A DNA stretch of 64,000 nucleotides, taken from assembly GCF_954871325.1 (NCBI RefSeq), contig NC_088777.1, positions 25,025,366 through 25,089,365 on the forward strand, given 5' to 3'. Below are positions 23,556 to 33,998 of this stretch, one piece after another. Source of the stretch: Gordionus sp. m RMFG-2023 (lineage: Eukaryota > Nematomorpha > Gordioida > Chordodea > Parachordodidae). The position numbers were made by a program, and so were the translations under genes. Position 1 is the first letter of the stretch. Each line of letters begins with the position of its first letter. Below the pieces are notes generated by a model, which saw nothing but the letters and a program-made list of their open reading frames with translations, searched no databases and was not told the origin of the DNA.

Positions 23556-24474
23556 AATAATTTCTCCCCTTCAACATTTTGGGATATATGTCTCCATATT
23601 TCTAAAATAATTTTTTGCATTTTCTTCAGATATTCCTCATTCTCCATGTTCTATATAACGAATTAATTCTTCCTCGTTACTAGGATTTTTATTTCTGACA
23701 AAATCCTTCCATTGAAAAAAAACATTCTCAATAGGATTAAAATACGGACTGTAGGGTGGTAAATATTTCAATGTACGTCCTTTTCTTTCGATCGATTCCC
23801 TAATTGAATGATTGTGATGAAATGGAACATTATCCATCACAAAAATCATATTAATCATGTTAGATTCTTCAAAATGATTTAATATTTCATTTATAAATAG
23901 GCTAAAATATATAGCATTGCAAGGGCCATCAAGAACTTCGAATCGAAATATTCCTGCAATTGTGAGAGCCGCAATGATAGTGTAATTTATTGTCTTTATT
24001 CCTTGAACATTTTTAATTGCCTTTTTATTTATTTGGGAATATCTATATAATCGCCTCATTGATATTGAAAACCCACTCTCATCGATAAATATAAATTTTT
24101 CTTTCATATATGCTACATCTACAAACCAATTCGCGTATTCTTTGCGAATCTCTATATTTGATTCGTTATTTTCTCTAACTGAACGTAATGATATTTTTTT
24201 TATAGCTGTACCTAAATCCTGAGAGTAACCTTGATACCGTATTTGTTGATATTTCCACATCATATCTTCATAACCTTTTTAAGGATAAAGTGCAATCTAA
24301 ATTTATACAATTTAATATATATTCTTCCTGCTCTTTATTTAATTTCTTGCGAGCGCGTGATGTCTTATAGCTTACTTTAAAACATGATGCTATATTTTTG
24401 ATACTATCTTTTTTTAACGCGTCAATTATTAGAGCTTTTGTTTCACTGTTAATATTTTTCCCCCTTTTTACCAT
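23556..24474 (-). pseudogene. DD34E transposase (IS630-Tc1-mariner superfamily)
   Basis: The start at 24474 gives MVKRGKNINSE and an N-terminal helix-turn-helix (ALKKDSIKNIASCFKVS). After a frame change near 24265, the DDE domain follows: FIFIDESGFS (first Asp), FVMDNVPFHH (second Asp), LPPYSPYFNPIENVF (Glu). I count 34 residues between the second Asp and the Glu, hence DD34E. The C-terminus continues past a stop at 23634-23636 (then ISEENAKNYFRNME) to about 23556, with another stop. Catalytic residues are intact; one frameshift and two stops inactivate it. It would cut at TA targets. Confidence 0.9.
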
Positions 24475-24527
24475 ATCATCATAATTTTATTTTTTAAAAC
24501 AAAAAAATTTATTTTTAAAGTATATAC

Positions 24528-25930
24528 CAGGGAGTGAACCCGGACCCGTACCCTGAACCCTCCTGGACCCTCGTATTTGACTGAACCCGGACCCTTTTAA
24601 AAAGTGGAGGGTCCAAGGGTTCAGGGTGTTAAAAATTTTTAACTTAAAACTTTTTTTTAAAAATTAATGTAAAAATATAATTTTTAAAAAATAATATAAA
24701 TTTTTTATAATTTTATTAATTTTTTTCGTGGAATCTCCCTAAAAAATAGTCACTTTAAAACTATAATTGATAAAGCAAGGGATGTTGTAAAATATTTAAG
24801 AACTCCCACAATTGTTGGAATATTAAAATCCATGAAAAGGTAAATGGCAATTTTAGATTGCACAACACGTTGGTCCTCTATGTGTATGATGCTAGAGCGA
24901 TTATTAAGTTTGAAAGATTTCTGTAATGATTTTATCATAGGAGCATGTGAAATCATTTTGTCAGAAGATAATTGGAATCAAGTAAAAGAGCTTACTAGCG
25001 TGCTGGTTCCTTTAAAAATAACAACATTAAGAGTGCAAGCTGAACAATTATGTTTATCGGATTTTTATGGCATATGGTTAAGATGTCGATTAGAGTTAGG
25101 GAGATTAACAAGTTCTTTTTCAAATGAAGTATTAGAAAATACGAAAATAAGAGAGCAACAATATTTGCAAAATAGTGTTGTATATGCTTCGATATATTTA
25201 GACCCGCGATATCAGGTTTTATTAAGTAGTGAGCAAAAACAAATGGCTATAGACCATCTTGAAGATTTATGTCATACCCAAAACTCTATTATTTACAATA
25301 CATTGGTGGTTACAACAATATCTACTGGTTGTAGCGATAACAATGATAATGATAACGATATTGATGATCTGGAAATTTTACTATTAGATAGAGAAAAAAA
25401 ATTAAATTATCATCTGATAGAAAGGAGCAAAAAATATCTATTGTATCTTTAATAGAAAAGTTCTCGGAAGTTATGAGAATGAATAGAGATGCAAACATTT
25501 TAAAATTCTGGGAGGAAAATTCTTCAATATATCCAGAATTATATACCTTTTCTAGAATCGTCATGGCTGTACCGGCGACACAAGTACAATAATTTATGTA
25601 TTATAAAAATGACTATCTATTTTAGGTAAGCGTAGAACGTGGATTTTCATCGTTGACTAATTTACGTGGAAATCTGAAGAATGATATTTTAGAAGATATC
25701 ATGATTGTGCGATTGAATAAAATATTTAAAATATAAATTATCTCATTTCGAATTATAAATGTGTATATATTGAAGTATAATAAAAAATGAATGAAAAAAA
25801 GTCTTATTTTGAGTCATTATTTTTATGTTTCCTCTGAACCCGGACCCGAACCCTGGACCCGGGCCCTTTTTAAATTTATTACCGGACCCGAACCGGGACC
25901 ATTTTTTTTGTCGAAGGGTTCACATCCCTG
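24528..25930 (+). mobile_element. 1.4-kb hAT element, copy 2, nested in the DD34E element
   Basis: Termini are CAGGGAGTGAACCC (left) and CAGGGATGTGAACCC (read inward from the right). Exact 8-bp TSD GTATATAC at 24520-24527 and 25931-25938. It is 1403 bp, the same family and truncation as 385-1790 in opposite orientation, and much better preserved. Subterminal GGACCCGAACCC words are on both sides. Confidence 0.95.
24770..25736 (+). pseudogene. hAT transposase 3' half (better copy)
   Basis: Frame 24844-25452 includes CTTRWSSMCMMLERL (TRW motif), IYLDPRYQVLLSSEQK and an Asn/Asp-rich loop. After a frame change, PATQ meets a 42-bp GT-AG intron (25584-25625), then VSVERGFSSLTNLRGNLK and IMIVRLNKIF to a stop at about 25734. 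So central and dimerisation parts exist, while BED finger and early catalytic region do not; the deletion is shared with the copy at 385. The element must be mobilised in trans. Confidence 0.85.
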
Positions 25931-25938
25931 GTATATAC

Positions 25939-26231
25939 TCAACAAATGGAAGTGAAAAAGATTATAAAATTTACCTCATTTGCGTTTACTTTTTCATAAA
26001 TCAAAATAGTTTAAAAGATAATTAAATTACAAAATAATTATTTACTTGCTAAAAAGAATAAATGCGTTTTGAATATAATTTTAAAAATATAAGAATTTTA
26101 AAATGATTATATTTTATTAATTTACATATCGTTTGGTATTACAGTTCAAACTTATTTATTATAACCAAACGATTAATTTAATATTGTAATTATAAATATG
26201 TATGTAAAAAATAATATAATTTTAAAAAAGA
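25939..26231. other. Interior of DD34E element, non-coding
   Basis: AT-rich DNA between the nested hAT and the right inverted repeat. No gene. Confidence 0.5.
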
Positions 26232-26757
26232 ATTATCTAAAATGAGAAGAAAAGAAATAGAGAAAAGATATAGTAAGAAAAATAAATTGAGAAAAGATAC
26301 AAATAAAGTAAAGAAATAGCAAAAAGTTAGGAATAAAATAAGAAGGAATGACAAAAAATAAATAAATTTAAGAAAAATTGAAAAGTTTATATATTTTTTT
26401 AAAAAAATTACGATTTTCCTTTTCTTTTGGGAATTTTCCTTTTTCGATTGACACTTTTGATTGGACCTTTTCCTTTTTTGTTTGACACTTTTCCTTTTTT
26501 GATTGAACCTTTTCCTTTTTTGTTTGACACTTTTCCTTTTTTGATAGGACTTTTTCCTTAACCTTTGGGACTTTTTCTTTTTTGATTGACAATTTTCCTT
26601 TTTTGATCGGACCTTTTCCTTTTTTGATTGAACTTTTTCCTTTTTTGTTTGACATTTTTCCTTTTTTGATTGAACCTTTTCCTTTTTTGATTGGGACTTT
26701 TCCTTTTTTGATTGGGACTTTTCCTTTTTTGATTGGGACTTTTCCTTTTTTGGATAG
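26232..26757 (-). repeat. Right inverted repeat of the DD34E element
   Basis: AT-rich inner part (26232-26405) then ~17 units of about 20 bp (26410-26757) varying at the GATTG-ACC/GGAC/ACA core. The last four units (GATTGGGACTTTTCCTTTTTT type) are almost identical, suggesting recent array growth at the outer edge. Confidence 0.85.
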
Positions 26758-27970
26758 GAAACCCTGTATATCTTTTTTTATAATTTTTGGGATCTCTAAT
26801 TGTAAAAATTGGCTAAGACTTAAACTGATTAGATGAGTTGGCTCAGTAGTTGACAGTTAAACAACGATATCTTTTGAGTTTTGATATTCATTTTTATTTA
26901 TAGATAGGGGTCATTACATTACAAATAAACAAAATATAGGCTAATCATAATCACTTCAAACCACGATATATTTTTTTAACAAAACATTTATTTCTTTTTT
27001 TAGGGATGTACCGATATTTAAAATGACAGTCCCCATCGATGCAGGCTAACATCTGATAAATTGAAAATTTATCATTTTTCTAAAAAGAAACTTTTAAATA
27101 TTAATTTAATAAATATTTATTTCAAATTGCATAATATATTTGTTTATTATAATTAATGTTATTAATTATTATATAAATAAGCGATTCATCAATAAAAATA
27201 TTTTATATACTTTTAGAATTGCAATTGAATTGAATATAAACTATAACTAATCATTATAATATTAAATGACATATGATATGGTATAATTGAATTACTTGAT
27301 TTGTAACTAATAAAAAGTGTATTAAAAATTTAAACCATTAGTATCTTTGCAGAAGGCAAAATTAGATAGGATATCGGATCGGCCGTTATCAATTTAATAT
27401 CGGGGATATCGGATCGGCTTCCAAAATGTTTTTATTAAAATAATTTGAAATATTAAAAAAATTAGGCAGATCTAACAAAATACTATTTAGATTTTCTGAA
27501 ATTTTATTACTTCTAAATTATTTAGCAATATAAATTATATATATTAAATTGTTCACCATAACAAATATAGTATTGTCTTATATAATAGATATCTTATCTA
27601 ACAAAATTCTGCATTTTTATATTAATACGTCCAGGTTAAAAATAGACCGGGGATAGTGTTATCACACCTCATTTTCCTTAAATATTAACAATAAAGATAT
27701 GTAAAGAGAAAAGCTACTTTTAAATATTTTGAAAAATATGCTTAGTTTATTTTTTAAAATAACTTCGGTCTCCCGTATTATATTTTTATATTGAAACAAT
27801 CTAGGTTTAATATGATTAGATTAGCTTCAGCTTAGTTATTCCACACCTAGTCCCTATAAAAATAGATCTCATGCACACCATAAACTTGAATATAAAATTT
27901 ATTTAAAATAACAGACAATATATTTTAAATATGAAAATATAACAAATATATATTTAAATAAATATAATTA
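26758..27970. other. AT-rich stretch with MITE-like scraps
   Basis: At 27003 TAGGGATGTACCGATA resembles a hAT terminus, and GGATATCGGATCGGC recurs twice at 27370-27420; the other end is not found. At 27640 AGACCGGGGATAGTGTT resembles the pogo-type end at 61851. No gene. Confidence 0.3.
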
Positions 27971-27971
27971 T

Positions 27972-28206
27972 ATTTATTTATATAATTCGTCTGTTAGATT
28001 AAATATCTTGCCATCCCAAGACGATAGGGCTAGGCATTGTTTGAACGTGTTCGAGGATCCGATTACTTTTTTTCGTAGCCATATCTCGAGTTTGTTAGAA
28101 AACCCGCTCTCTAGGGACAGAAGTTGTTTTTTTCGCCAGAAAATCCCTCGCCATTTGAGAAAGGCATGGAAATCGTGTCTGGTTTCCTCTCCACCAATCT
28201 AAAATA
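27972..28206 (-). pseudogene. hAT transposase C-terminal dimerisation relic
   Basis: The minus strand reads WWRGNQTRFPCLSQMARDFL then TTSVPRERVF and, after two frame changes, SSNTFKQCLALSSW. This is the classic hAT order WW-x(5)-FP-L-MARD-L, SVPxERVFS, CLxLxSW. The plus-strand open frame over the same bases (28008-28202) is therefore a shadow. The segment is richer in GC than its surroundings. Rest of the element not found on this side. Confidence 0.8.
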
Positions 28207-28708
28207 TTAGCATTATTTTGACAAACTGGTTCCCCTAATATTCATCCATTTCGCTCTCAAAAGCACTTCCGCTTAAATTTTTCTTTCCAGATGTCATAAA
28301 ATAATTATTAGATATATCATTTAATTTATATATTCTTTTAATTCCTGCAAAATGGATATAGATGTAAGATTGTTAGAATTTCTCTCATCATCGATATAGG
28401 TAAAAAAATCTCTAAAAGGCTATCAAAGAAAAATAAATATTGGCGTTTTGGTTTATCTAAATTGTTTTACCTGTATTTTTAAGCAAAAAAGGGAGTTTGT
28501 TTTTTTTATTTAGAAACCTCGCTGTCGACACCTCCGAAATTAGATATGGTTCAAATGATTATATATATCGTTATGATTAATATAATATTGGGAGAAAGTT
28601 AACACCATCTAACACTCATAGCATCGTTGCATAATACAATTATTATTTTCCTGTCATATGTTTGCAAATATTCTAATATATTGTAAAAATTTATAGCTTA
28701 AAATCAGA

Positions 28709-28940
28709 TATTTGGTCCAAATTTAATATCTTTATTGATGAAAATAAAAATATTGGCTATGTGCAATGCATAAATTGTTCATATTTATTATCCTATAATT
28801 ATAACATGGTTCATCTCATCTAAGAAGAAATAAATGTGGTGGTAAATTTATTATCCTATAATTATAATCATGGTTCATCTCATCTAAGAAGAAATAAATG
28901 TGGTAGTAAATTTATGAAAATTGATAATTTATTTTCCTGA
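28709..28940 (+). pseudogene. BED zinc finger exon of a hAT (relic)
   Basis: The plus strand reads DIWSKFNIFIDENKNIGYVQ, then CINCSYLLSY and, after a duplicated segment, NHGSSHLRRNKCG. This is the BED layout: aromatic start, Cys-x2-Cys, then SxLRRxxC. A 63-bp tandem duplication (28783-28908) repeats the second half and shifts frame in the first copy. Orientation is opposite to the C-terminal relic at 27972-28206, so the two are unlikely to be one intact element. Confidence 0.65.
28783..28908. repeat. 63-bp tandem duplication in BED exon
   Basis: ATTTATTATCCTATAATTAT starts at 28783 and 28846. The copies differ by one inserted T and one base change. Confidence 0.9.
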
Positions 28941-29141
28941 AAAACAGATATATAATGTAATCTAAAATATTTAAAAGAAAAATTTATCTTCCATTTTTAT
29001 AAATATTAGTTTTATTTTTATGCAATATATAATATAGTGTATTCTCAAAATATTATTTACTTCCATTTTTATAAATATCAGTTTTAATTTTTTTATAAAT
29101 ATAATATTATATAGTATATTATCAAAATATTAGCTTTTTAC

Positions 29142-29358
29142 TAACGTTGTACAATGATTTGAGTTGAGCCGATTTTTAAAAACTGCTAACTATATATTTT
29201 AGCCAGGTAAATTTTGCCTAAGCCTCGAGACTTCGCTAATCTAAACCTTAGTGCCATCTATGATCAAAATTTTCAAGCTTGCCTAATAATTTTCTGGATA
29301 AAATATCGAGTTAGCCATTTTTAAAAATCGGCTCAAATCGAGCCATTTAACAACATTA
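29142..29358. mobile_element. 217-bp MITE, hAT type
   Basis: Exact 8-bp TSD CTTTTTAC at 29134-29141 and 29359-29366. Ends TAACGTTGTACAATG and (inward from right) TAATGTTGTTAAATG. Inner words AGCCGATTTTTAAAA and TTTTTAAAAATCGGCTC form a longer inverted repeat. A right half of the same family lies inside the MITE in LINE-2 (about 17875-18009). Confidence 0.9.
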
Positions 29359-29689
29359 CTTTTTACCATGAATTTTTTAAATACAAATTAAAATTATCAC
29401 AAATGCAATATATAATATTCTCAAAATATTATTTGCACAAATTTTTATTATATCAATTTGTAATATATTATATATCTATATTATATTTAATAGATATTCG
29501 AAATTTTTTAATAAAATAAACGGCCTTCTCATTTATTTACCTATCTAAATAATTTCAGAAATTTTTAACAATTTTAAAAGGGGTCGGCCGAATCCTGATC
29601 GACTTGACTTGGAATAGCCCTTATTTATAGGAATAAAATATTACTTGAGGAAGTTTTACTACTGTATTTTTTGGAACAATGAATTCATT

Positions 29690-29845
29690 GTTTATGCATC
29701 TTGGTGGGAGTATCAACAAAACTCCCCTTCATATCTAACAAAGATGAAGAATGGTTAGAAGAAGGTTCTGAATATTGTGTAGACTGTAATTGGGACGAAA
29801 TTAAATCTAATCCAACTTCCATCACATCATCACTATCATGCTATA
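29690..29845 (-). pseudogene. Exon-like acidic fragment, possibly hAT
   Basis: On the minus strand an acceptor-like TTTCTTTATAG (about 29852-29842) precedes an open stretch with DSDDVMEVGLDLISSQLQS and SSSLLDMKGSFVDTP, rich in Ser and Asp. Such spacer exons occur between BED finger and core of hAT genes, but no diagnostic motif is present. Low confidence. Confidence 0.2.
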
Positions 29846-29949
29846 AAGAAATCTTCGATAAATTTTAAATATTAATTTAAATAATATTTATTTCAAATTT
29901 TATAATATATTTATTTATTACTTATTTATTATGTAAATAGATTAATCTC

Positions 29950-30740
29950 ATTACTCACGCGCATACGCATCGAGAAGGAGAAGGCAGGAAACAAATTTCC
30001 CCTTCCCCCCCCCCCCCCCCCAAAGCCAAAAAATTGCAGTTGCCGGATAAATTTTTTAAAAATATTTTGTTTATATTTTGTTTATATTAATTTATATTTT
30101 ATAATATTTATTCCTATCTCTTCCTTATTAAATATATATTTAATTATAATTAGTTATCACATTCATCCACCAAATTATTTTATCAATTAATTTCGATTTT
30201 CAAGTTGGCATAATATTTGTCTATTATTTTCAAATTTCTAGTGGCGTAATATTTATCTACCATTTTCAAATTTCTAGTCAAATAAAAGGGAGAACGGGAT
30301 TATGGCGAACCCTAAAAAGCACATCTTAAATTAAAAGTACTTTATCATTTAGAGCAAAAAATATCTAATTTAGTTCAGATCTATTAGTTTTATGATAGAT
30401 TTAAATTGCAAAAATACATATGTGTTAAATTTAGTGATTAAACATAATATAGCAAACAAGTCTTAAAATAGGTATAATAATATTTAAAAAAATATTATCA
30501 CAAAATAAAACTCAGCCACTTGTAAGCTACGATGACACCAGTATCTCTCGGCTACATCTATTTTCTCCTCCAAAATTTCATAATGGTTGTGGCTAGTATT
30601 AAAAAAATTTATTCATTTTATTTAAACAAAACATACATAAAAGAACTAAAAAATATACTCGAGAGATTTGAATGGCCATGTATAATAAAAATATGAAAAA
30701 GATAGTAAAGAAGTTAAACCAAATATACATTTCTCTATAA
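29950..30740. other. GC/C-run terminus-like spot, then AT-rich DNA
   Basis: ACGCGCATACGCATCGAG and a C-run (29950-30020) look like a decayed end of the CATAGGCGTAGCC hAT family. The rest to 30740 shows nothing recognisable. Confidence 0.25.
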
Positions 30741-30744
30741 CAAT

Positions 30745-30870
30745 ACAAAAATAAGTTTAACAAAAAATAAGAATACAAAAATAAGTTTAACAAAAAATAA
30801 GAATACAAAAATAAGTTTAACAAAAAATAAGAATACAAAAATAAGTTTAACAAAAAATAAGAATACAAAA
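30745..30870. repeat. 30-bp minisatellite
   Basis: Four-plus near-perfect copies of a 30-bp unit AATAAGTTTAACAAAAAATA+AGAATACAAA. A repetitive YSYFLLNLFL frame on the minus strand is only the translation of this array. Confidence 0.95.
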
Positions 30871-31439
30871 ATAATTACAAGGTAAATTGAATAAAGATAA
30901 TTTAATGAATGTGTAAAATTTAACTTATTACTATTAATGAACCAAATATATAATTAATCAATTTTTAATTTAGATATTTCTATTTTATAACATTCTCCTT
31001 CTTCTAAGAAGCTTTCCTCATAATCATGTAAGCTGTAATTGAGAGCCTGTTGTCCAAATATATCGTTTTGGCTTTTCTCGTTATTGCATAAGTCATATTC
31101 GTTATCGTTGACTTGTCTATATCGCTTTGATTTTATAGGTTGGTTTGTTTTAATCATTTTTGTCTAAATCATTAGCTTGTTATCCTTATCGTAAGTTGTT
31201 TTCAACAATCGTAATTTCGTCTAGTTAGCTTGCTTATCGTATTCCGTTGTTATAATTACCAATTTTCAAAAATGTTATATTCATCAATAATTAGGAATTA
31301 TAAGAATTGATCAAATTGGATATTAGAATAAATGAATTATCGGAATAATATATGAATTCGGAATGTATAGAATAAAATCAAATTGAATAATCAGATTATT
31401 ATATCATATTTTTAATGTTTAATTTATTATCGCATTTTA

Positions 31440-31906
31440 GTGTTAAATATTTGTTTTATAAATTAGGTTACATAATCTTTTAAGTAAGCCGGTTTTTGTT
31501 TTATTCGTATAGGTCTAGAAATTGGTGTTAATATGTCTTTATTTATAATATTATTATCTTTGTCCACACTTCCCTTCTTAAAAAAATTTCTTAGAGTTAA
31601 TATCATGATTGAAAAACGTGTTATAACATATTCTTTTTCTTAACTGGTCTAAATGTCTCCTTACAATACCTTTATCAGTCTTAACTTGGAATATCATGTC
31701 ACATTCCTTGTGTGTAATCATGCCTTTATCCCATTCATCATTTCCTTGTATTTTTGTATTTTATGCCAAATAAAATCTCCTATATTCATGGTTCTATTAC
31801 GGGATAGTATTTTGATATCTCTATCTTCATTTTCCTCTAATGGTTTTAATAATTACCATCTAAATCTAATGTCGCGATTAAACATTCTTTTAGAAGGTGC
31901 AATGCC
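31440..31906 (-). mobile_element. Ty3/Gypsy integrase C-terminal end (fossil)
   Basis: The minus strand shows the end of a Ty3/Gypsy-type Pol: a loop of the FNRDIRFRW type, a GDFIWHKI barrel-like block, RRHLDQL, and a tail of RPIRIKQKPAYLKDY type. These are the usual last parts of Gypsy integrase. The element is broken, with several breaks, and is cut off at 31906 where a hAT-type end begins. LTR limits are not resolved; flanks at 30950-31430 may be its 3' region. Old. Confidence 0.65.
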
Positions 31907-31965
31907 CAGGGGCGTCGTTAGCCATAACAATCTCAGGGGGCTCAACTAAAAAAGATTTTGCTAAT
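31907..31965 (+). mobile_element. Solo hAT-type left terminus
   Basis: CAGGGGCGTCGTTAGCC and CTCAGGGGGCTCAAC follow each other. The sequence mirrors the right terminus at 40549-40617 but the flanking octamers (GCAATGCC versus TTCTCCAC) differ, so the two are ends of separate copies. Confidence 0.55.
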
Positions 31966-32061
31966 AAATGCTTTTGATAATAAATATAAGTAACAATTTG
32001 CATTCAATTCTTTAACGCCATCTATTTAAAATGCTTTGATAATAAATATAAGTAACAATTT

Positions 32062-32463
32062 GGTTAATGATGCTTACTACCAAGTGAATGTATGGAAATA
32101 TTTTAAATACCAATCTAATTTGCTAAATACCGACCAAAATTTATTAAAATGTAATAAAACACTTATTATTTAATATATTAATACGGAATCACGTGGTCGA
32201 GTCCGGCCTTCTATATATCATCCCCCCAAGGATGGAACCACCAAGTTAGAATAAGAAAAAAAACATAATCATTCCCGGGATTCGAATCCGGGAGCATGGG
32301 ATAAGTGAGCCAAGCTCTTGCCTACTAGGCCATAGAGGTTTTTCAAAAATTACGATTTTTCAAATATATATTATAAATATATTTGGTAGTGCCTATCCAA
32401 ATGAAAAATGGACAAAATTCAAATTTGATAGATGGTACCTTAAGGTAGTAAGCATCATTAACC
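32062..32463. mobile_element. 402-bp MITE with 9-bp TSD
   Basis: Perfect 20-bp terminal inverted repeat GGTTAATGATGCTTACTACC. Exact 9-bp TSD TAACAATTT at 32053-32061 and 32464-32472. A 9-bp duplication points to the Mutator-like superfamily rather than hAT. The interior carries a tRNA-like segment (32264-32338). No coding sequence. Confidence 0.93.
32264..32338 (-). other. tRNA-derived, SINE-like segment inside the MITE
   Basis: On the minus strand, TGGCCTAGTAGG fits the Pol III A box and GGATTCGAATCC the B box with one extra A. The spacing is tRNA-like (75 nt in all) and a T-run (32241-32248, minus sense) follows downstream. Acceptor ends do not pair and the T stem has a mismatch, so it is not a functional tRNA gene. 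Confidence 0.55.
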
Positions 32464-32525
32464 TAACAATTTGCATTCAAATCTTTAATGCCATCTATTT
32501 AAAAATATTATTAAAATTAAACATT

Positions 32526-33315
32526 TATTATTCATCCCACAATAGATATAATAAATTATCTTTTCTTCTCTATTTTTACGTGTTATTAGGAAAGTTATTT
32601 TTTTCTTAATTGAAAAACATTTTTATAAAATTTTAATTCATTATATCACTCTGGTTCTTATTTTATAGTTAAAAAATGTTTCATTTCTAATATGGCAAGG
32701 CTTCAATATATTTGCATAATTTCTTCTAAAGATTTTAAATGTTTTTTTTTATCAATTTATCTAACATAATAAATTCTGATATGAGTTAACATCGTGAGTG
32801 TCATTGGGACTGCAAATGAACCAGCATCTATTATTTGTGTGGCTATATAATTTAAGATTATTACTTACTACAGCTGCTGAGGGCCTATGATTGCATATTT
32901 TAGATAAGCAATAATTGTCAACTGTGTAGTCGTTTATATATCATTAAAAATGGAAGATAATCTTTTAGAAATCTATTATCTCACAAGAATTTTCTCGATT
33001 ACTTATCTAGTTTACATTATGTCATCTAAGAGGAAGCTCTAACCACAATATAGTTTTATGATTTGGATTGATCATTTATATTCACTTCTTCAAGAATTGT
33101 TGATTTGGTCAGACCTATAAATTTTTCCTTATTAGTTCATTCTATAAAACATTGTCTAAAACGGTAACAGAGATTTATATTAATTTTATGACTTTTTCTC
33201 AATGCAAGTTGCTAAGAGTTATATTATATTATGTAGTTAAAAAAACCATTATCAATTGAGGCATATATATGAATTAATTAACCTTTTTTATCACTTTTAA
33301 TTCTTTAGACACATA
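32526..33315. other. AT-rich stretch, no gene recognised
   Basis: There are short frames on both strands but none with a motif I recognise. Confidence 0.3.
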
Positions 33316-33406
33316 AATTGGAACATAAGTTAATTGGGGTGAAAGTTTAAAAAAAAATATGAGGAGCCTTTACACGTTTGTGGGCAAGCTGTACGTACTT
33401 GTACGC

Positions 33407-33998
33407 AGCGTCTACATGAGCGGGAGGAGTAGGAACAGTTTGCATCATATTTTTTTGAGGGGGTAGGGGGGTAAGCTGCTTTAATGGGGGTAGGATAACT
33501 TTTTGGGAGGTTATCTATTATTGAGATGAAATAGGACAAAATTTATTGCTGTAAAAATTAATACTTTTATTATAGTATTATTATAATACAATTCATCGAC
33601 CAAATCTATATATTGCAAACAATCATACACATTGTTTTCCAAATAAACTATCCTTTTAAATGTAATTTAAAAGGTTAAACTATCCTTTTAAATGTAATTT
33701 AAAAGGTTTAGATATTTCAGCAAGCTCATAATGCCATAATAATTAATTCATTGTAAAGAATGGAGGTTTTAACTCTAAATAAATTCTTTATATTCACAAA
33801 ATATCGATAGTTGGTAGTAGAGATAGATAAATTTAAGTTATCCTTTATAAATTCTTTGAAAAGAGTATCAATAAATAAATAGGTGAAAATAACGGTAAAG
33901 AGACACCGCCGCCGAAGGCGGCGCTAATTATTTAGGGGGGTAGGCAAAGGTTTTTGAAGGGGGTTTGCATCCAGTGAAAATCCTGTCATGTAGAAGCT
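33407..33998. mobile_element. 592-bp MITE in LINE-3a 3' UTR
   Basis: Present in copy a, absent at the same point of copy b. Ends AGCGTCTACATGA and (inward from right) AGCTTCTACATGA. Flanking duplication ACTTGTACGC (33397-33406 and 33999-34008, 10 bp). Inside are G-runs (GGGGGTAGGGGGGTAAGC) and a CGCCGCC-GAA-GGCGGCG hairpin at 33907-33923. The 9-10-bp duplication suggests a Mutator-like element. Confidence 0.9.

Larger units (their letters stand above)
23093..26757 (-). mobile_element. DD34E (IS630-Tc1-mariner) element with tandem-repeat TIRs
   Basis: A transposase gene on the minus strand (24474-23556) lies between two long inverted repeats, 23093-23428 and 26232-26757. The outer part of each is made of ~20-bp units of type TTTTCCTTTTTTGATTGGAC; the inner part is ~220 bp of unique AT-rich sequence. 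The left arm lacks the outer ~185 bp present on the right. A hAT (24528-25930) is nested between the gene and the right arm. The right edge reads ...GGATAGGAAACCCTG before TATA. Confidence 0.75.
31969..32525. repeat. 62-bp tandem duplication disrupted by a MITE
   Basis: A unit with TTGATAATAAATATAAGTAA, CAATTTGCATTCAA and GCCATCTATTTAAA occurs at 31969-32030 and again from 32031. The second copy is interrupted at 32061 by the MITE and resumes at 32464. Confidence 0.85.

Noticed and set aside
28008-28202. 64-residue plus-strand ORF
   Set aside because: Antisense to a clear hAT dimerisation relic.
30599-30868. Repetitive YSYFLLNLFL membrane-like ORF
   Set aside because: Translation of a 30-bp minisatellite.
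30954-31157. 67-residue minus-strand ORF
   Set aside because: No recognised motif; it lies next to a Gypsy fossil and may be part of its 3' region. Not called as a gene.
32264-32338. Functional tRNA gene
   Set aside because: Acceptor ends do not pair, the T loop region carries an extra base, and it lies within a MITE.
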